A stretch of 52,505 bases of DNA from NCBI GenBank assembly GCA_015062925.1, contig SUTL01000003.1, forward strand, positions 1-52,505, in the 5' to 3' direction. The DNA is from Methanobrevibacter thaueri (GTDB taxonomy: Archaea > Methanobacteriota > Methanobacteria > Methanobacteriales > Methanobacteriaceae). A model generated the notes under the pieces. It saw nothing but the letters and a program-made list of their open reading frames with translations. It made no database searches and had not been told where the DNA came from. Within the stretch, counting starts at the first letter, position 1. Each line of letters begins with the position of its first letter. The position numbers were made by a program, and so were the translations under genes. Of this stretch, positions 15,211 through 23,939 are shown one piece after another.

Positions 15211-15915
15211 ATGGTTAAATGTAATAACTGTGGTGTAGAAATAGATGACAATACGGATATTTGTCCAAATTGTGGTAAAGATTTAAAATCAAACAATCAG
15301 AAAAATAATCCGGATAATGAATTAAAATGCAGTAATTGTGGTTCAATCATTTCTCAAAACACATTATTCTGTTCAACATGTGGGCAAAAAATTGAAAAAC
15401 AAGAGGATGTTAAAACATGTCCTAATTGTGGGGTGGAAATTGAAAATGATACTACTTTCTGCCATGAATGTGGAACTAATATTTCAACAGGTGAAAAAAA
15501 TAAAACGATTCATAATAGTTCCAATGATAAAGTTAATCTTAGTGTAATAATCAAACCATTAATAGTTTCAATAATATTAGGGATTATATTATCTGTTATT
15601 GGATTGTTAATTGGATTTTCATGGTTTTCATTTGTAATTGCAATTATTTTAACTGTAGGAGTATTCGCAGCAGCAATTGATAATCAAATTAATGCAGTTA
15701 TTTTCGGTGTCGCTGTAGGATTGATTTTAGGGATTTTAGAATCTCCTTTAGTTGAATTTACATACGGTGCTTTTGTTGCAGGTTTTTATAATGGATTTTT
15801 TGGAAGTCATATGATTCTATTCATAATTATTGGAGGGGTTATTGGAACAATTTCTAATATGTATTTTAAAGATAATATTTTAAATATAACCGATAATTTT
15901 AAAGGAATGTTGTAA
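15211..15915 (+). CDS. Triple zinc-ribbon membrane protein (DUF5518-like)
   Basis: 234 residues. Three zinc ribbons in tandem occupy about 1-92 (CNNCGVEIDDNTDICPNCG, CSNCGSIISQNTLFCSTCG, CPNCGVEIENDTTFCHECG). They are followed by about four hydrophobic helices (about 112-225) rich in Gly and Ile, with several acidic residues between them. The C-terminal part resembles the small archaeal DUF5518 membrane family. It starts 11 bases after the PH-like gene with a GGGATGAT ribosome binding site, and it ends the cluster. The function is unknown. Confidence 0.75.
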   Translation: MVKCNNCGVEIDDNTDICPNCGKDLKSNNQKNNPDNELKCSNCGSIISQNTLFCSTCGQKIEKQEDVKTCPNCGVEIENDTTFCHECGTNISTGEKNKTIHNSSNDKVNLSVIIKPLIVSIILGIILSVIGLLIGFSWFSFVIAIILTVGVFAAAIDNQINAVIFGVAVGLILGILESPLVEFTYGAFVAGFYNGFFGSHMILFIIIGGVIGTISNMYFKDNILNITDNFKGML

Positions 15916-15918
15916 ATG

Positions 15919-15970
15919 AAAATAGTTAAAATATAGCTATTTTTATTATTTATTCTTTTTTTTTTAAACA
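15919..15970 (+). terminator. Hairpin and T-run terminator after zinc-ribbon cluster
   Basis: AAAATAG (15919-15925) pairs with CTATTTT (15937-15943), and the stretch up to about 15965 is T-rich with a long T run. This placement directly after the stop at 15915 marks the end of the zinc-ribbon operon. Confidence 0.5.
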
Positions 15971-16040
15971 ATAACCATACCATTAAATATCACCATAAAT
16001 ATAATTATTATATTAATAAAAATAATGGAGCATATATTTT

Positions 16041-17261
16041 ATGAATAAAAGAATTATTGAGCTTTCAGGCCATATTATTGACTCATTGACTTTAACCAGA
16101 ACAATGGGCATTATTATGGATAAAGGCGGAGAATTTGATATATTGGAAATTGATGTTGGACGTAAAAAATCAGATGTAAGTCATGCAAAAATTGAAGTAT
16201 CAGCAAATTCTCCGGAATTATTAGAATCTATTTTAGATGAATTATCTGTGCTTGGTGCGTCAATTGATGAGATTAAAGAGGTTAATCTTATTGCATCAGT
16301 TAAAGATAAGGTTGCTCCTGAAGGTTTTTATTCTTCTTCTAATCATACTACTCATATTTTTTATGATGGGGATTGGATTCCTGTTGAGGAAATTGAAATG
16401 GATTGTTTAGTTGTGGTGGATGAAAATGAGAAAAGGGCTTTTGTAAAGCCTATTGCTAATATTAAGGCTGGTGATAAGATTGTTGTTGGTCTTGATGGTG
16501 TTAAAGTTACTCCACCTCATCGTTCAAGGGATGAACAGCAGGTTTTTGAATTCATGAATAGTGATGTGTCTTCTGAAAAACCTTTAATGAATTTAATTAG
16601 AGGTATTGCTCGTGAAATGAAGGAAATCAAGGCTAAAGGCGGTAAAATAGGTATTGTTGGTGGACCAGCTATTGTTCATACTGGTTCAGGTAAATTTTTA
16701 GCTTCTTTAATTCGTGAAGGATATATTGATGTTATTATGGCAGGTAATGCTTTAGCTACTCATGATATTGAATCTGATTTGTTCGGTACTTCTTTAGGTA
16801 TTGAAGTTGAAACAGGTAAGATTGTTGCTCATGGTCATACTCATCATATGAGAGCTATTAATAAAATTAATAATTCAGGATCTATTAGAAAAGCTGTTGA
16901 GGATGGTACCTTGAAGGGTGGTATTATGTATGAGTGTGTTAAAAATGATGTTCCATATGTTCTTGCAGGTTCTATTCGTGATGATGGTCCTCTTCCTGAT
17001 GTTATAACTGATACTGTGGAGTCTCAGAAGTTAATGAGGCATTATGCTCAGGAGGTTGATATGGTTATTATGATTGCAACTATGCTTCATTCTATTGCAA
17101 CTGGTAATTTGCTACCGTCTAGAGTTAAAAGTATTTGTGTTGATATTAATCCTTCTACTGTTACTAAATTATCTGATCGGGGTAGTGCGCAGGTTGTTGG
17201 TATTGTAACGGATATTGGAACATTTCTACCTCTTCTTTATAATGCTATTCATGAGGAGTGA
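16041..17261 (+). CDS. Ornithine cyclodeaminase, archaeal LOR/SDH (TIGR00300) type
   Basis: 406 residues matching the LOR/SDH bifunctional-enzyme conserved family (TIGR00300). Its archaeal members turn ornithine into proline plus ammonia using bound NAD, and it resembles the C-terminal half of cyanobacterial arginine-guanidine-removing AgrE. Visible features are an N-terminal beta-alpha domain (about 1-100), [15 protein letters not shown] (about 209-223), which looks like a nucleotide-binding loop, and the histidine-rich [14 protein letters not shown]. Its TGA overlaps the adenine deaminase start, so the two are co-translated. The coding strand here is strongly G/T-rich. Confidence 0.8.
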   Translation: MNKRIIELSGHIIDSLTLTRTMGIIMDKGGEFDILEIDVGRKKSDVSHAKIEVSANSPELLESILDELSVLGASIDEIKEVNLIASVKDKVAPEGFYSSSNHTTHIFYDGDWIPVEEIEMDCLVVVDENEKRAFVKPIANIKAGDKIVVGLDGVKVTPPHRSRDEQQVFEFMNSDVSSEKPLMNLIRGIAREMKEIKAKGGKIGIVGGPAIVHTGSGKFLASLIREGYIDVIMAGNALATHDIESDLFGTSLGIEVETGKIVAHGHTHHMRAINKINNSGSIRKAVEDGTLKGGIMYECVKNDVPYVLAGSIRDDGPLPDVITDTVESQKLMRHYAQEVDMVIMIATMLHSIATGNLLPSRVKSICVDINPSTVTKLSDRGSAQVVGIVTDIGTFLPLLYNAIHEE

Positions 17262-18982
17262 TGGGGGTGAGCTTCACTGCTTATATTCTTGATGTTTTAA
17301 CTGATTCTGTTTATCCTGCAAGAATAACAGTTGAAGATGGTGTTTTTAAAGAAATCACTCCTATTAGTGTTTGTGAGGATACAGTAATTGATGTCGAGGG
17401 GTTAATGCTTCCGGGTTTTATTGATGCTCATATTCATGTTGAGAGTAGTATGCTTACTCCGGCGCAATTTGCTAAGGTTGCTGTGAGACATGGTACTACT
17501 TCTGTTATTTGTGATCCTCATGAGATTGCTAATGTTTGTGGAATTGAAGGTATTGAGTTCATGATTGACAATGCTTCTTCGGTTCCTTTTAATTTTTATT
17601 TTTCTGCTCCTTCTTGTGTTCCTGCTACTTTGTTTGAAACTTCAGGTGCTTGTTTAGATTCTTCTGATATTGAGTTTTTACTTAAAAAAGATGAGGTTGT
17701 TGCTCTTGGAGAGATGATGAATTTTCCGAGTGTTTTGAATGGTGATGTTGAGGTTATTCGTAAGTTGGAGTTGGCCAGGTTATATGGTAAGCCGATTGAT
17801 GGGCATGCCCCATTACTTTCCGGTAAAGAATTGGATAAATACCTTGAACAATGTATAGTCACTGACCATGAATGCACCACTTTCACCGAAGCTATTGAAA
17901 AAAAGCAAAAAGGCATGAAAATTATGGTACGTGATGGCTCATCTGCTAAAAATATGGAAGCTCTATTTGATTTTACGCAACGTATAACATATCTGAAAAA
18001 CCAGGACAGCTTCGGCATAATACCTACCGAAGTACTTGAAAGAAGAATCCACTCACCAATATTCGATTTCATAGTAACAGACGATAAAAACTCAAAAGAC
18101 CTTATAAAAGGACATTTAAACAAATCCATAAAAAAAGCAGCTGAAATGGAAATAGACATAATCAAAGCAATAGAAATGGTAACTATCAACCCAGCAACCC
18201 ACTACGGACTGGATGCAGGAGTCATAGTAACTGGAGCAAAAGCAGATTACATAATAATAGATAATCTAAAAGACTTCAACATCCTCAAAACATACATTTC
18301 AGGCAAATGTGTCTTTGACGGAAAAAACGTATTATTCGACGCTCCACAAATCAAAGCAAAAAACACAATAAAAACAACCAAGAAAAATCCAGAAGATTTT
18401 GAAATATACTACGAAGGAGAAGAATGTGAAGTAAACACAATAGAATGCTTCAACACAGAACTATTAACACAAAAAACCACAGCAAAACTAAAATGCAAAA
18501 ACGGTAAAATCCAATCTGACACTAATCAAGACATATTAAAAATAGCGGTTGTAGAAAGATATGGTCAAAACCAAATTGCAAATGCATTCATCAAAGGATT
18601 TGGTCTTAAAAAAGGCGCAATAGCATCATCAATTGCCCATGACTCACACAACATCATAGTCATAGGACACAATGCAGAAATGATGGCTCAAGCAGTGAAT
18701 AAAATCATAGACAACAAAGGAGGAATTGCAGTGGCAAGTGAAAACTTCAAAGACTCATTACCACTACCTATCGCAGGACTAATGAGCAATGAAGATGCAC
18801 ACACAGTAGCCTCCAAATTAGAAATTCTACAAAAAATGTCTTCAGCATTAGGATGTAAAATAGATAATCCATTCATGACAATGGCATTCATGGCATTACT
18901 AGTTATCCCATCCTTAAAAATATCTGATAAAGGATTATTTGATTGTGATGCATTTGAATTTATTGATGTTATTAAAAATTAA
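17261..18982 (+). CDS. ade: Adenine deaminase
   Basis: 573 residues. It deaminates adenine to hypoxanthine in purine salvage. The amidohydrolase metal site is seen in [17 protein letters not shown], and the family motifs [31 protein letters not shown] and the C-terminal [12 protein letters not shown] are all present. The start is taken as the ATG overlapping the upstream stop (TGATG); a GTG at 17258 is possible. The first third of the gene is G/T-rich on the coding strand and the last two thirds A/C-rich, with an abrupt change near 17,800. Its stop overlaps that of the convergent DUF447 gene in a shared TTAA. Confidence 0.93.
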   Translation: MGVSFTAYILDVLTDSVYPARITVEDGVFKEITPISVCEDTVIDVEGLMLPGFIDAHIHVESSMLTPAQFAKVAVRHGTTSVICDPHEIANVCGIEGIEFMIDNASSVPFNFYFSAPSCVPATLFETSGACLDSSDIEFLLKKDEVVALGEMMNFPSVLNGDVEVIRKLELARLYGKPIDGHAPLLSGKELDKYLEQCIVTDHECTTFTEAIEKKQKGMKIMVRDGSSAKNMEALFDFTQRITYLKNQDSFGIIPTEVLERRIHSPIFDFIVTDDKNSKDLIKGHLNKSIKKAAEMEIDIIKAIEMVTINPATHYGLDAGVIVTGAKADYIIIDNLKDFNILKTYISGKCVFDGKNVLFDAPQIKAKNTIKTTKKNPEDFEIYYEGEECEVNTIECFNTELLTQKTTAKLKCKNGKIQSDTNQDILKIAVVERYGQNQIANAFIKGFGLKKGAIASSIAHDSHNIIVIGHNAEMMAQAVNKIIDNKGGIAVASENFKDSLPLPIAGLMSNEDAHTVASKLEILQKMSSALGCKIDNPFMTMAFMALLVIPSLKISDKGLFDCDAFEFIDVIKN

Positions 18983-19602
18983 GGTTCATAACCTTTTTCA
19001 ATCAATTCTTTTTTAATTTCATTCATGGCCTGAATATCTTCTTTATAACCAATCTTATTAACTACACGTTTGGCTTCCCTAAAATTATCCAAATAAACTT
19101 GTTTCTGATTTTCATCAACCAAATCAAAACGTGTAAAATTAGCTAAACTTTCAACAACATAACCAAAACCCCTATTAAAAGCTTTAACATTATTATTAAT
19201 AATTAACTCAGTGACTTGAGATTTAATCACAATAGCCTCACTACTACTCCTAATAGGATCACTTTGCTTAACCGCTTCAGTAAAACTAATAACTTCACAT
19301 TTAAAATATGCATCAATATTCTTAACAGAACCATTCTCGTTAAAATAATCCTCAGGTAAATTTCCAATAGTTGATAATAAAAACAATTCAGGATCATGAG
19401 TAATATTAACAATAAACTTTTTGTGCAAAAGAATATTATCTAAAGTTTTGCTGCCTTTAAAAATCCGGCAAATAACCCTATCATCACCGGAACATATAAT
19501 TCCAATAGGTGCAGCATTATTTAAATTGTTTAAATCGGCAGTGCTAACAATTGTTTCATATTGTTTTCCTTTTTCCATCCCAATTTCTGATAATTTAATC
19601 AT
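18979..19602 (-). CDS. DUF447 family flavin-reductase-like protein
   Basis: 207 residues. The N-terminal two thirds match the archaeal DUF447 family, which has an FMN-binding split-barrel fold ([27 protein letters not shown], shown in part, and [22 protein letters not shown]). The C-terminal part is helical. Family members have been seen next to cofactor genes, but the reaction is not settled. It is convergent with the adenine deaminase gene and shares its stop-codon bases. AAAGGT about ten bases upstream supports the ATG at 19602. Confidence 0.75.
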   Translation of the reverse strand: MIKLSEIGMEKGKQYETIVSTADLNNLNNAAPIGIICSGDDRVICRIFKGSKTLDNILLHKKFIVNITHDPELFLLSTIGNLPEDYFNENGSVKNIDAYFKCEVISFTEAVKQSDPIRSSSEAIVIKSQVTELIINNNVKAFNRGFGYVVESLANFTRFDLVDENQKQVYLDNFREAKRVVNKIGYKEDIQAMNEIKKELIEKGYEP

Positions 19603-19674
19603 TTTTAAAAAACCTTTTTATATTTTAATATACATATATTTATTATAATATTTAATTTTAAGGAGTTTAAGCTT

Positions 19675-20685
19675 ATGAAATATAAAATGTATGATGAGAT
19701 GATGGAGCAACCAGACTCATTTAGAAAAACTTTTGAAAGTGAAATGCCCGTCATGGATGAAGTTTCAAAATCAATATTAAATGCTGATAAAGTCTATTTA
19801 ATTGGTTGTGGCAGTTCTATTTCAACCTGTTATAGTGTTAGAGATGCAATAAGAATGGCTGCTACAAATATTGATATTGAAGTATATACCGGTTATGAAT
19901 TTTATTATAATAAAAAATTAGTTGAAAACGAAAATTCTATAGCTATTTTCACATCACAATCAGGTGAAACTGCAGATACTCTTGCTTCACTAAGAAAAGC
20001 TAATGATTTTAACATTCCAACAGTTTCTATTTCAAACGAAAGTGAAAGTTCAATGATTAAAGAAGCTAAAACTCCAATAATAACCAGATGTGAAAGGGAA
20101 ACAGCAATACTTGGAACTAAAACATACATTACTCAACTAGCTTGCCTATATCAAATATTATTCTCTGCAAGTAATTATGAAGAAAAAGAGGAATTATTGT
20201 CACAATTAGCTCAAATACCTGATATTTTAGAAGACTTATTGAAAACTACTGAATATGATAATAGATTATTAGCACAGGACTTTAAAAAAGAAGATATTTT
20301 CTATTGTCTTGGTAGTGGACCAAATTTCGGGCTTTCATATAAACTTGCAATGACTATGCTCATGGAAGGAGCAATTAAACATGCATGTCCGGAATATGCA
20401 GCTGAATTTAGACATGGTTTAATTGAAAGAGCTGAAAAAGGAGTTCCAATTATATTTTTAAAATCAGATTTTGAAGCTGATGAAATAACTCAAAAAGCAA
20501 TTGATTTTTGTGAAAATTTAAAATTAAAATCAATTATTTATGATTTAAAAGATTATGCTGATGTTAATAAATTATTATCTCCATTCATATTTGTTATTCC
20601 ACTTGAATGGTTTGTATATTACTTAGCACATTATAATGGTGAAGATCCTGGTGCAACTAGGCATATTGGTAAAGTAAGATATTAA
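19675..20685 (+). CDS. SIS-domain sugar-phosphate isomerase/deaminase (GlmS/GlmD-like)
   Basis: 336 residues with two SIS (sugar isomerase) domains and no glutaminase domain. The first domain has [15 protein letters not shown] (about 39-53) and [15 protein letters not shown] (about 88-102), which hold the phosphosugar. The second has [30 protein letters not shown] and the acidic EFRHGLIE block (about 243-250), which carries a catalytic Glu and His in related isomerases. The end [12 protein letters not shown] is typical of the AgaS/FrlB/GlmD-like group. It probably acts on glucosamine-6-phosphate or a related fructosamine phosphate; the exact substrate is not decidable. AAGGAG precedes the start. 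Confidence 0.82.
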   Translation: MKYKMYDEMMEQPDSFRKTFESEMPVMDEVSKSILNADKVYLIGCGSSISTCYSVRDAIRMAATNIDIEVYTGYEFYYNKKLVENENSIAIFTSQSGETADTLASLRKANDFNIPTVSISNESESSMIKEAKTPIITRCERETAILGTKTYITQLACLYQILFSASNYEEKEELLSQLAQIPDILEDLLKTTEYDNRLLAQDFKKEDIFYCLGSGPNFGLSYKLAMTMLMEGAIKHACPEYAAEFRHGLIERAEKGVPIIFLKSDFEADEITQKAIDFCENLKLKSIIYDLKDYADVNKLLSPFIFVIPLEWFVYYLAHYNGEDPGATRHIGKVRY

Positions 20686-20714
20686 AAATTCTATTTTTTT
20701 AAAATAAGGAAAAA

Positions 20715-20747
20715 AAATGTAGAATGATTTAATTCTATTCTACATTT
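20715..20747. terminator. Bidirectional terminator hairpin
   Basis: AAATGTAGAAT (20715-20725) and ATTCTACATTT (20737-20747) form a perfect 11-bp stem with an 11-base loop. It lies between the convergent SIS and Hsp20 genes and includes the Hsp20 stop codon. Flanking A and T runs fit termination in both directions. Confidence 0.6.
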
Positions 20748-21295
20748 ACTTTGTGTTTTGGTATAATTAATTTTGGAATGGTTATTGTAACAATTCCGTT
20801 TGCGAATTTTGCTGTGATGTTTTCTAAATCAAGGCTGTTTTCAAATCTAATGGTTTTAACACATCTTCCAGTTTTTATTGCTGAAGAAATTAATTCAGCA
20901 GTTTCGTCTTCGCTGAATTCTTCAATGTATGAATCGAATGTGGTTTCAATGGTTATATCATTGTCACCTGCTTCAATTAAAACATCGTCTTTTTCAACAC
21001 CTGGTACTGCAGCTTTTATGTAGTATGTGTTTTTGGTTTCTACAAGATCTATGTCTAAGGTTTGAACAGTTGATTTTTTGTAGTCTGCATATTTTTGATC
21101 TGCAGTTTTTTGCATATTTCTAATGTAATCTTTGAATTCATCTATACTTGAGTATAAATCGTTAATTACATTGTCTGCAATATTTTTACCTTTTTCTTTT
21201 TTTTCATCAAATTTTTCTTTTTGTTCATCGATTTTTTCATCAATTTTTTCTTTTTTGTCTGAAATTTTTTCGTCAATGGTTTGTGAATCTACCAT
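20735..21295 (-). CDS. Small heat-shock protein (Hsp20/alpha-crystallin) with charged coiled-coil N-terminus
   Basis: 186 residues. The alpha-crystallin domain covers about 80-180 (IDLVETKNTYYIKAAVPGVEKDDVLIEA, split here as IDLVETKNTYYIKA and AVPGVEKDDVLIEA) and ends with ANGIVTITIPK, including an I-x-I-type tail that joins dimers into oligomers. The first 45 residues are an unusual Lys/Glu/Asp-rich repeat (DKKEKIDEKIDEQKEKFDEK) predicted to be coiled coil, in place of the hydrophobic N-terminus common in Hsp20 proteins. The ATG at 21295 is preferred over an in-frame GTG at 21304 because AGGAG sits ten bases before it. The protein acts as an ATP-independent holdase. Confidence 0.88.
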   Translation of the reverse strand: MVDSQTIDEKISDKKEKIDEKIDEQKEKFDEKKEKGKNIADNVINDLYSSIDEFKDYIRNMQKTADQKYADYKKSTVQTLDIDLVETKNTYYIKAAVPGVEKDDVLIEAGDNDITIETTFDSYIEEFSEDETAELISSAIKTGRCVKTIRFENSLDLENITAKFANGIVTITIPKLIIPKHKVNVE

Positions 21296-21660
21296 TTGTT
21301 TCACACTCCTTTTTGATGAATTTTTTTAATTGTATATTTTAATTACTTATTGTTAGTATATAAAGTTTTCTATTTTTATAACTAAAAGTAATTAAAACTT
21401 AATTCCTTTAATCTTTGATTTTTTATAGTTATGGATCTTTATTTTATTAATTTCATCAGTTATTTTGTTAATATTTTCAATGAATATTATTTAATGTTTT
21501 GAATTAAATAAAATTAAATTTCAATCTAGTTTAAAAAGCTTTTAATTAATAATAAAAAAATCATATTGGTTGATGATTAAGGTTGATGATTCATATTTTA
21601 TTGAAAACATAATTACTATTTTTCATGTTGTTAAAAATAGAAAAAATAATTAAGAATATC
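21296..21660. other. Intergenic region, Hsp20 promoter side
   Basis: No gene is seen. On the minus strand a TATA box (TTTATATAC) lies near 21355-21364 and would drive Hsp20. A short tandem repeat, GGTTGATGATT at 21568-21578 and 21581-21591, stands out. Otherwise the stretch is plain A/T. It also forms the 3' flank of the glycosyltransferase gene. Confidence 0.45.
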
Positions 21661-22731
21661 TTATCGGTACTGTTTTCTCTGATTCCAGATTTTCCTTAAA
21701 CTACTTAAACCACCACAATCTTGGTCAAATAAATCCGTACTTGTAGTTAATTCCGCTACTTTAAGACTTGCTTTACAACCATTTTTAATTAAACGTTTAC
21801 CTTGAGGTTTTTTCATTCTAGAAACAGCATGATTTATATCGTGTGTAGAAGTAACATTTATTCCTAAATCTTGAGCCAAATCATTACTTGCATGTTGAGC
21901 ATGGAAACCCAAAATTTTCACTGCAGGAACTCCTAAAGCACCAACTTCAATTGTCACACCCATCCCAGCACAATAAATTACTCCCTGTGAAGCATTCATC
22001 AAACTAATTAAATCCACATAACCTTCAATAACAAAAATATTGTTTTTAGTAATATGGGGAGTTATAGTAGATGTTTCAAACCTAAATGGAATGACTAATA
22101 TTGTTTTATCTATTTTTTCCACTTCTTTAATTATTTCAGGAATATCTGAAGCTCTTGTATCTCCACCTAAAAAAAGAACATAAAAATCATCATGTCGATA
22201 CTGTTCATATATTTTTTCAGGTTCTAATATTGGAACTCTGCACACATATTCTGCTAAAGGATATCCTTTTATATTCACAGTATTTGTAATATCATACATT
22301 TTTTTTAATTGTTTCATAGCTTCCTTATTTGGAACAGTAATTAAATCTGCATATGCTATCATTTCTATCGGATTATAAATATCCTGTTCTATATGAAGTT
22401 TAGGTAACCTTAATTTTTTTGATGCAATAATTCCTTTACGCACATCACCTGCATTCCCACAGGTTACTGTTAAATCAGGCTGATGTTTTTTTAAAGCATT
22501 ATATGTGCGAATGGTGTCTTTTAAAACCAATCTGGCGATTGTAAAATTACCTCTTTTCTTTGTTGTGCTCCTTCGACCTTCACCAATTGAAGAAATTTCC
22601 TTACTATACTGACCTAATAATTCCATCGCTCCCTCACTATGAGTTAAAGATAAAATATCAGCATCAACTTTTTCAATAATTGGAATTAAACTTTTTGCAG
22701 GAGCTGTCTCCGCTACAACAGCAATATTCAT
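21661..22731 (-). CDS. GT-B fold glycosyltransferase (MurG/DUF354-like)
   Basis: 356 residues. The shape is that of a GT-B glycosyltransferase or UDP-sugar epimerase. The N-terminal domain has MNIAVVAETAPAKSLIPII and LTVTCGNAGDVRKGI. The C-terminal nucleotide-sugar domain has FYVLFLGGDTRASDIPEI, the strand FVIEGYVDLISLMNASQGVIYCAGMGVTIEVGALGVPAVKIL (shown in pieces in related families as GxGxTxxEA) and a C-terminal basic tail. A role in adding a sugar to a lipid-linked precursor is inferred from its overlap (4 bases) with a Wzy-like polymerase and proximity to a flippase. The donor and acceptor are unknown. Confidence 0.7.
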   Translation of the reverse strand: MNIAVVAETAPAKSLIPIIEKVDADILSLTHSEGAMELLGQYSKEISSIGEGRRSTTKKRGNFTIARLVLKDTIRTYNALKKHQPDLTVTCGNAGDVRKGIIASKKLRLPKLHIEQDIYNPIEMIAYADLITVPNKEAMKQLKKMYDITNTVNIKGYPLAEYVCRVPILEPEKIYEQYRHDDFYVLFLGGDTRASDIPEIIKEVEKIDKTILVIPFRFETSTITPHITKNNIFVIEGYVDLISLMNASQGVIYCAGMGVTIEVGALGVPAVKILGFHAQHASNDLAQDLGINVTSTHDINHAVSRMKKPQGKRLIKNGCKASLKVAELTTSTDLFDQDCGGLSSLRKIWNQRKQYR

Positions 22732-23831
22732 TTATTACTCACCTTTTTTATATTAACTGCATAAATTAATATAATCATTGAAATTAAAAAGAATAAATAC
22801 ACAACCAAATCAGTAGGCCCTGTTTCTATCCATATGATTAAATGAGCCAATAATATTGCATACAATGCAATGAAAAAGCCCTTAACATTAATCTGCACTT
22901 TATAAATTAAGTTTATTATAAATCCTAAGATAATCATTTGCAATAACATAGCATATAATCCAAAATCCAATAATGCAGGTCCAAAAATCATTGAAGTTGT
23001 TGAATGCGCATAACCTAATGTTGTCGAACCAACAATCACTCTTGGATCTGAAGATTTAAAAAAACCCATCAACGTATTATATAATAATTGGCCATGAGTA
23101 CTGCCCTGTAGAAATACTGCACGATCTAAAACTTGTAAAGTATATCCTGCTCTATAAAATAATAATTCAATTGGAGTTGATGACCAGGTTTGCCATTCAA
23201 TGGATTTAACAGCAATATATCCCACTACCACAAGTAATATAAGGATAGCAATAATAGATAATATCAGATATTTCCAAGGCAAATCCCTAGTATAATATAA
23301 TGTTATTAACACACTTATTACAATAGCCATTGCAGTTGTTCTATAACCAGTAGATACAAACAATAATAAACCTAATAGGAATAATAAATAATATTTTTTG
23401 TTATCATATTTTGCAATTAGAATATTAATTGAAGGCAAGAAAATTAAATAACTTAATAACCATATTCTTGTTGCAGCACGTGCTTTAAGATAACCACTAA
23501 ATAAAGGAATTCCTCCCAAGTAAATTAAATTTACTATTTGAAGTAATATTCCAATTATTACCAATGATAAAACTAAACGTTCAGATAAAATCTTATCTAT
23601 TCCGGTTTTAATATTAATTTCTTTATTCTTAAGAAAATAATTTGATAAAACAATACCTAGAATATAAAATACAATTCCTAAAAATATCACGCCAATTGTG
23701 TAAGTATTAACACCAATTAACCTATTTAAATGATAATGAAAGGCTATTTCTGAAAATATTAAATAAATAAGGATCAATAGAACAAATACCATTGGTGAAA
23801 AAATATCATATTTTTTATAATCCATAGTCAT
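22728..23831 (-). CDS. Wzy-like oligosaccharide repeat-unit polymerase (membrane)
   Basis: 367 residues with about ten to eleven membrane helices and one long loop. It resembles the oligosaccharide repeat-unit polymerase (Wzy/O-antigen polymerase) families: GGIPLFSGYLKARAATRIW follows helix 3 or 4, and the large loop with arginines (ELLFYRAGYTLQVLDRAVFLQGSTHGQ, positions about 222-248) is where Wzy proteins hold catalytic arginines. It overlaps the glycosyltransferase by four bases and is divergent from the flippase. In a pseudomurein-containing archaeon this could polymerise a cell-wall or surface glycan. Wzy proteins diverge fast, so the call rests on topology and neighbours. Confidence 0.65.
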   Translation of the reverse strand: MTMDYKKYDIFSPMVFVLLILIYLIFSEIAFHYHLNRLIGVNTYTIGVIFLGIVFYILGIVLSNYFLKNKEINIKTGIDKILSERLVLSLVIIGILLQIVNLIYLGGIPLFSGYLKARAATRIWLLSYLIFLPSINILIAKYDNKKYYLLFLLGLLLFVSTGYRTTAMAIVISVLITLYYTRDLPWKYLILSIIAILILLVVVGYIAVKSIEWQTWSSTPIELLFYRAGYTLQVLDRAVFLQGSTHGQLLYNTLMGFFKSSDPRVIVGSTTLGYAHSTTSMIFGPALLDFGLYAMLLQMIILGFIINLIYKVQINVKGFFIALYAILLAHLIIWIETGPTDLVVYLFFLISMIILIYAVNIKKVSNK

Positions 23832-23939
23832 CTACCATAAAATAGTTAATTAGTCTAAAATAAATACTAAATATATAATTATATTTTTATAAAGTTATAT
23901 AAAACATTTTATTTTAAAATATTCAATTAAGTGAAGAAT

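Noticed and set aside
21568-21591. Tandem GGTTGATGATT considered as C/D-box sRNA (TGATGA C box)
   Set aside because: No CTGA D box was found at a suitable distance, so an sRNA gene cannot be supported.
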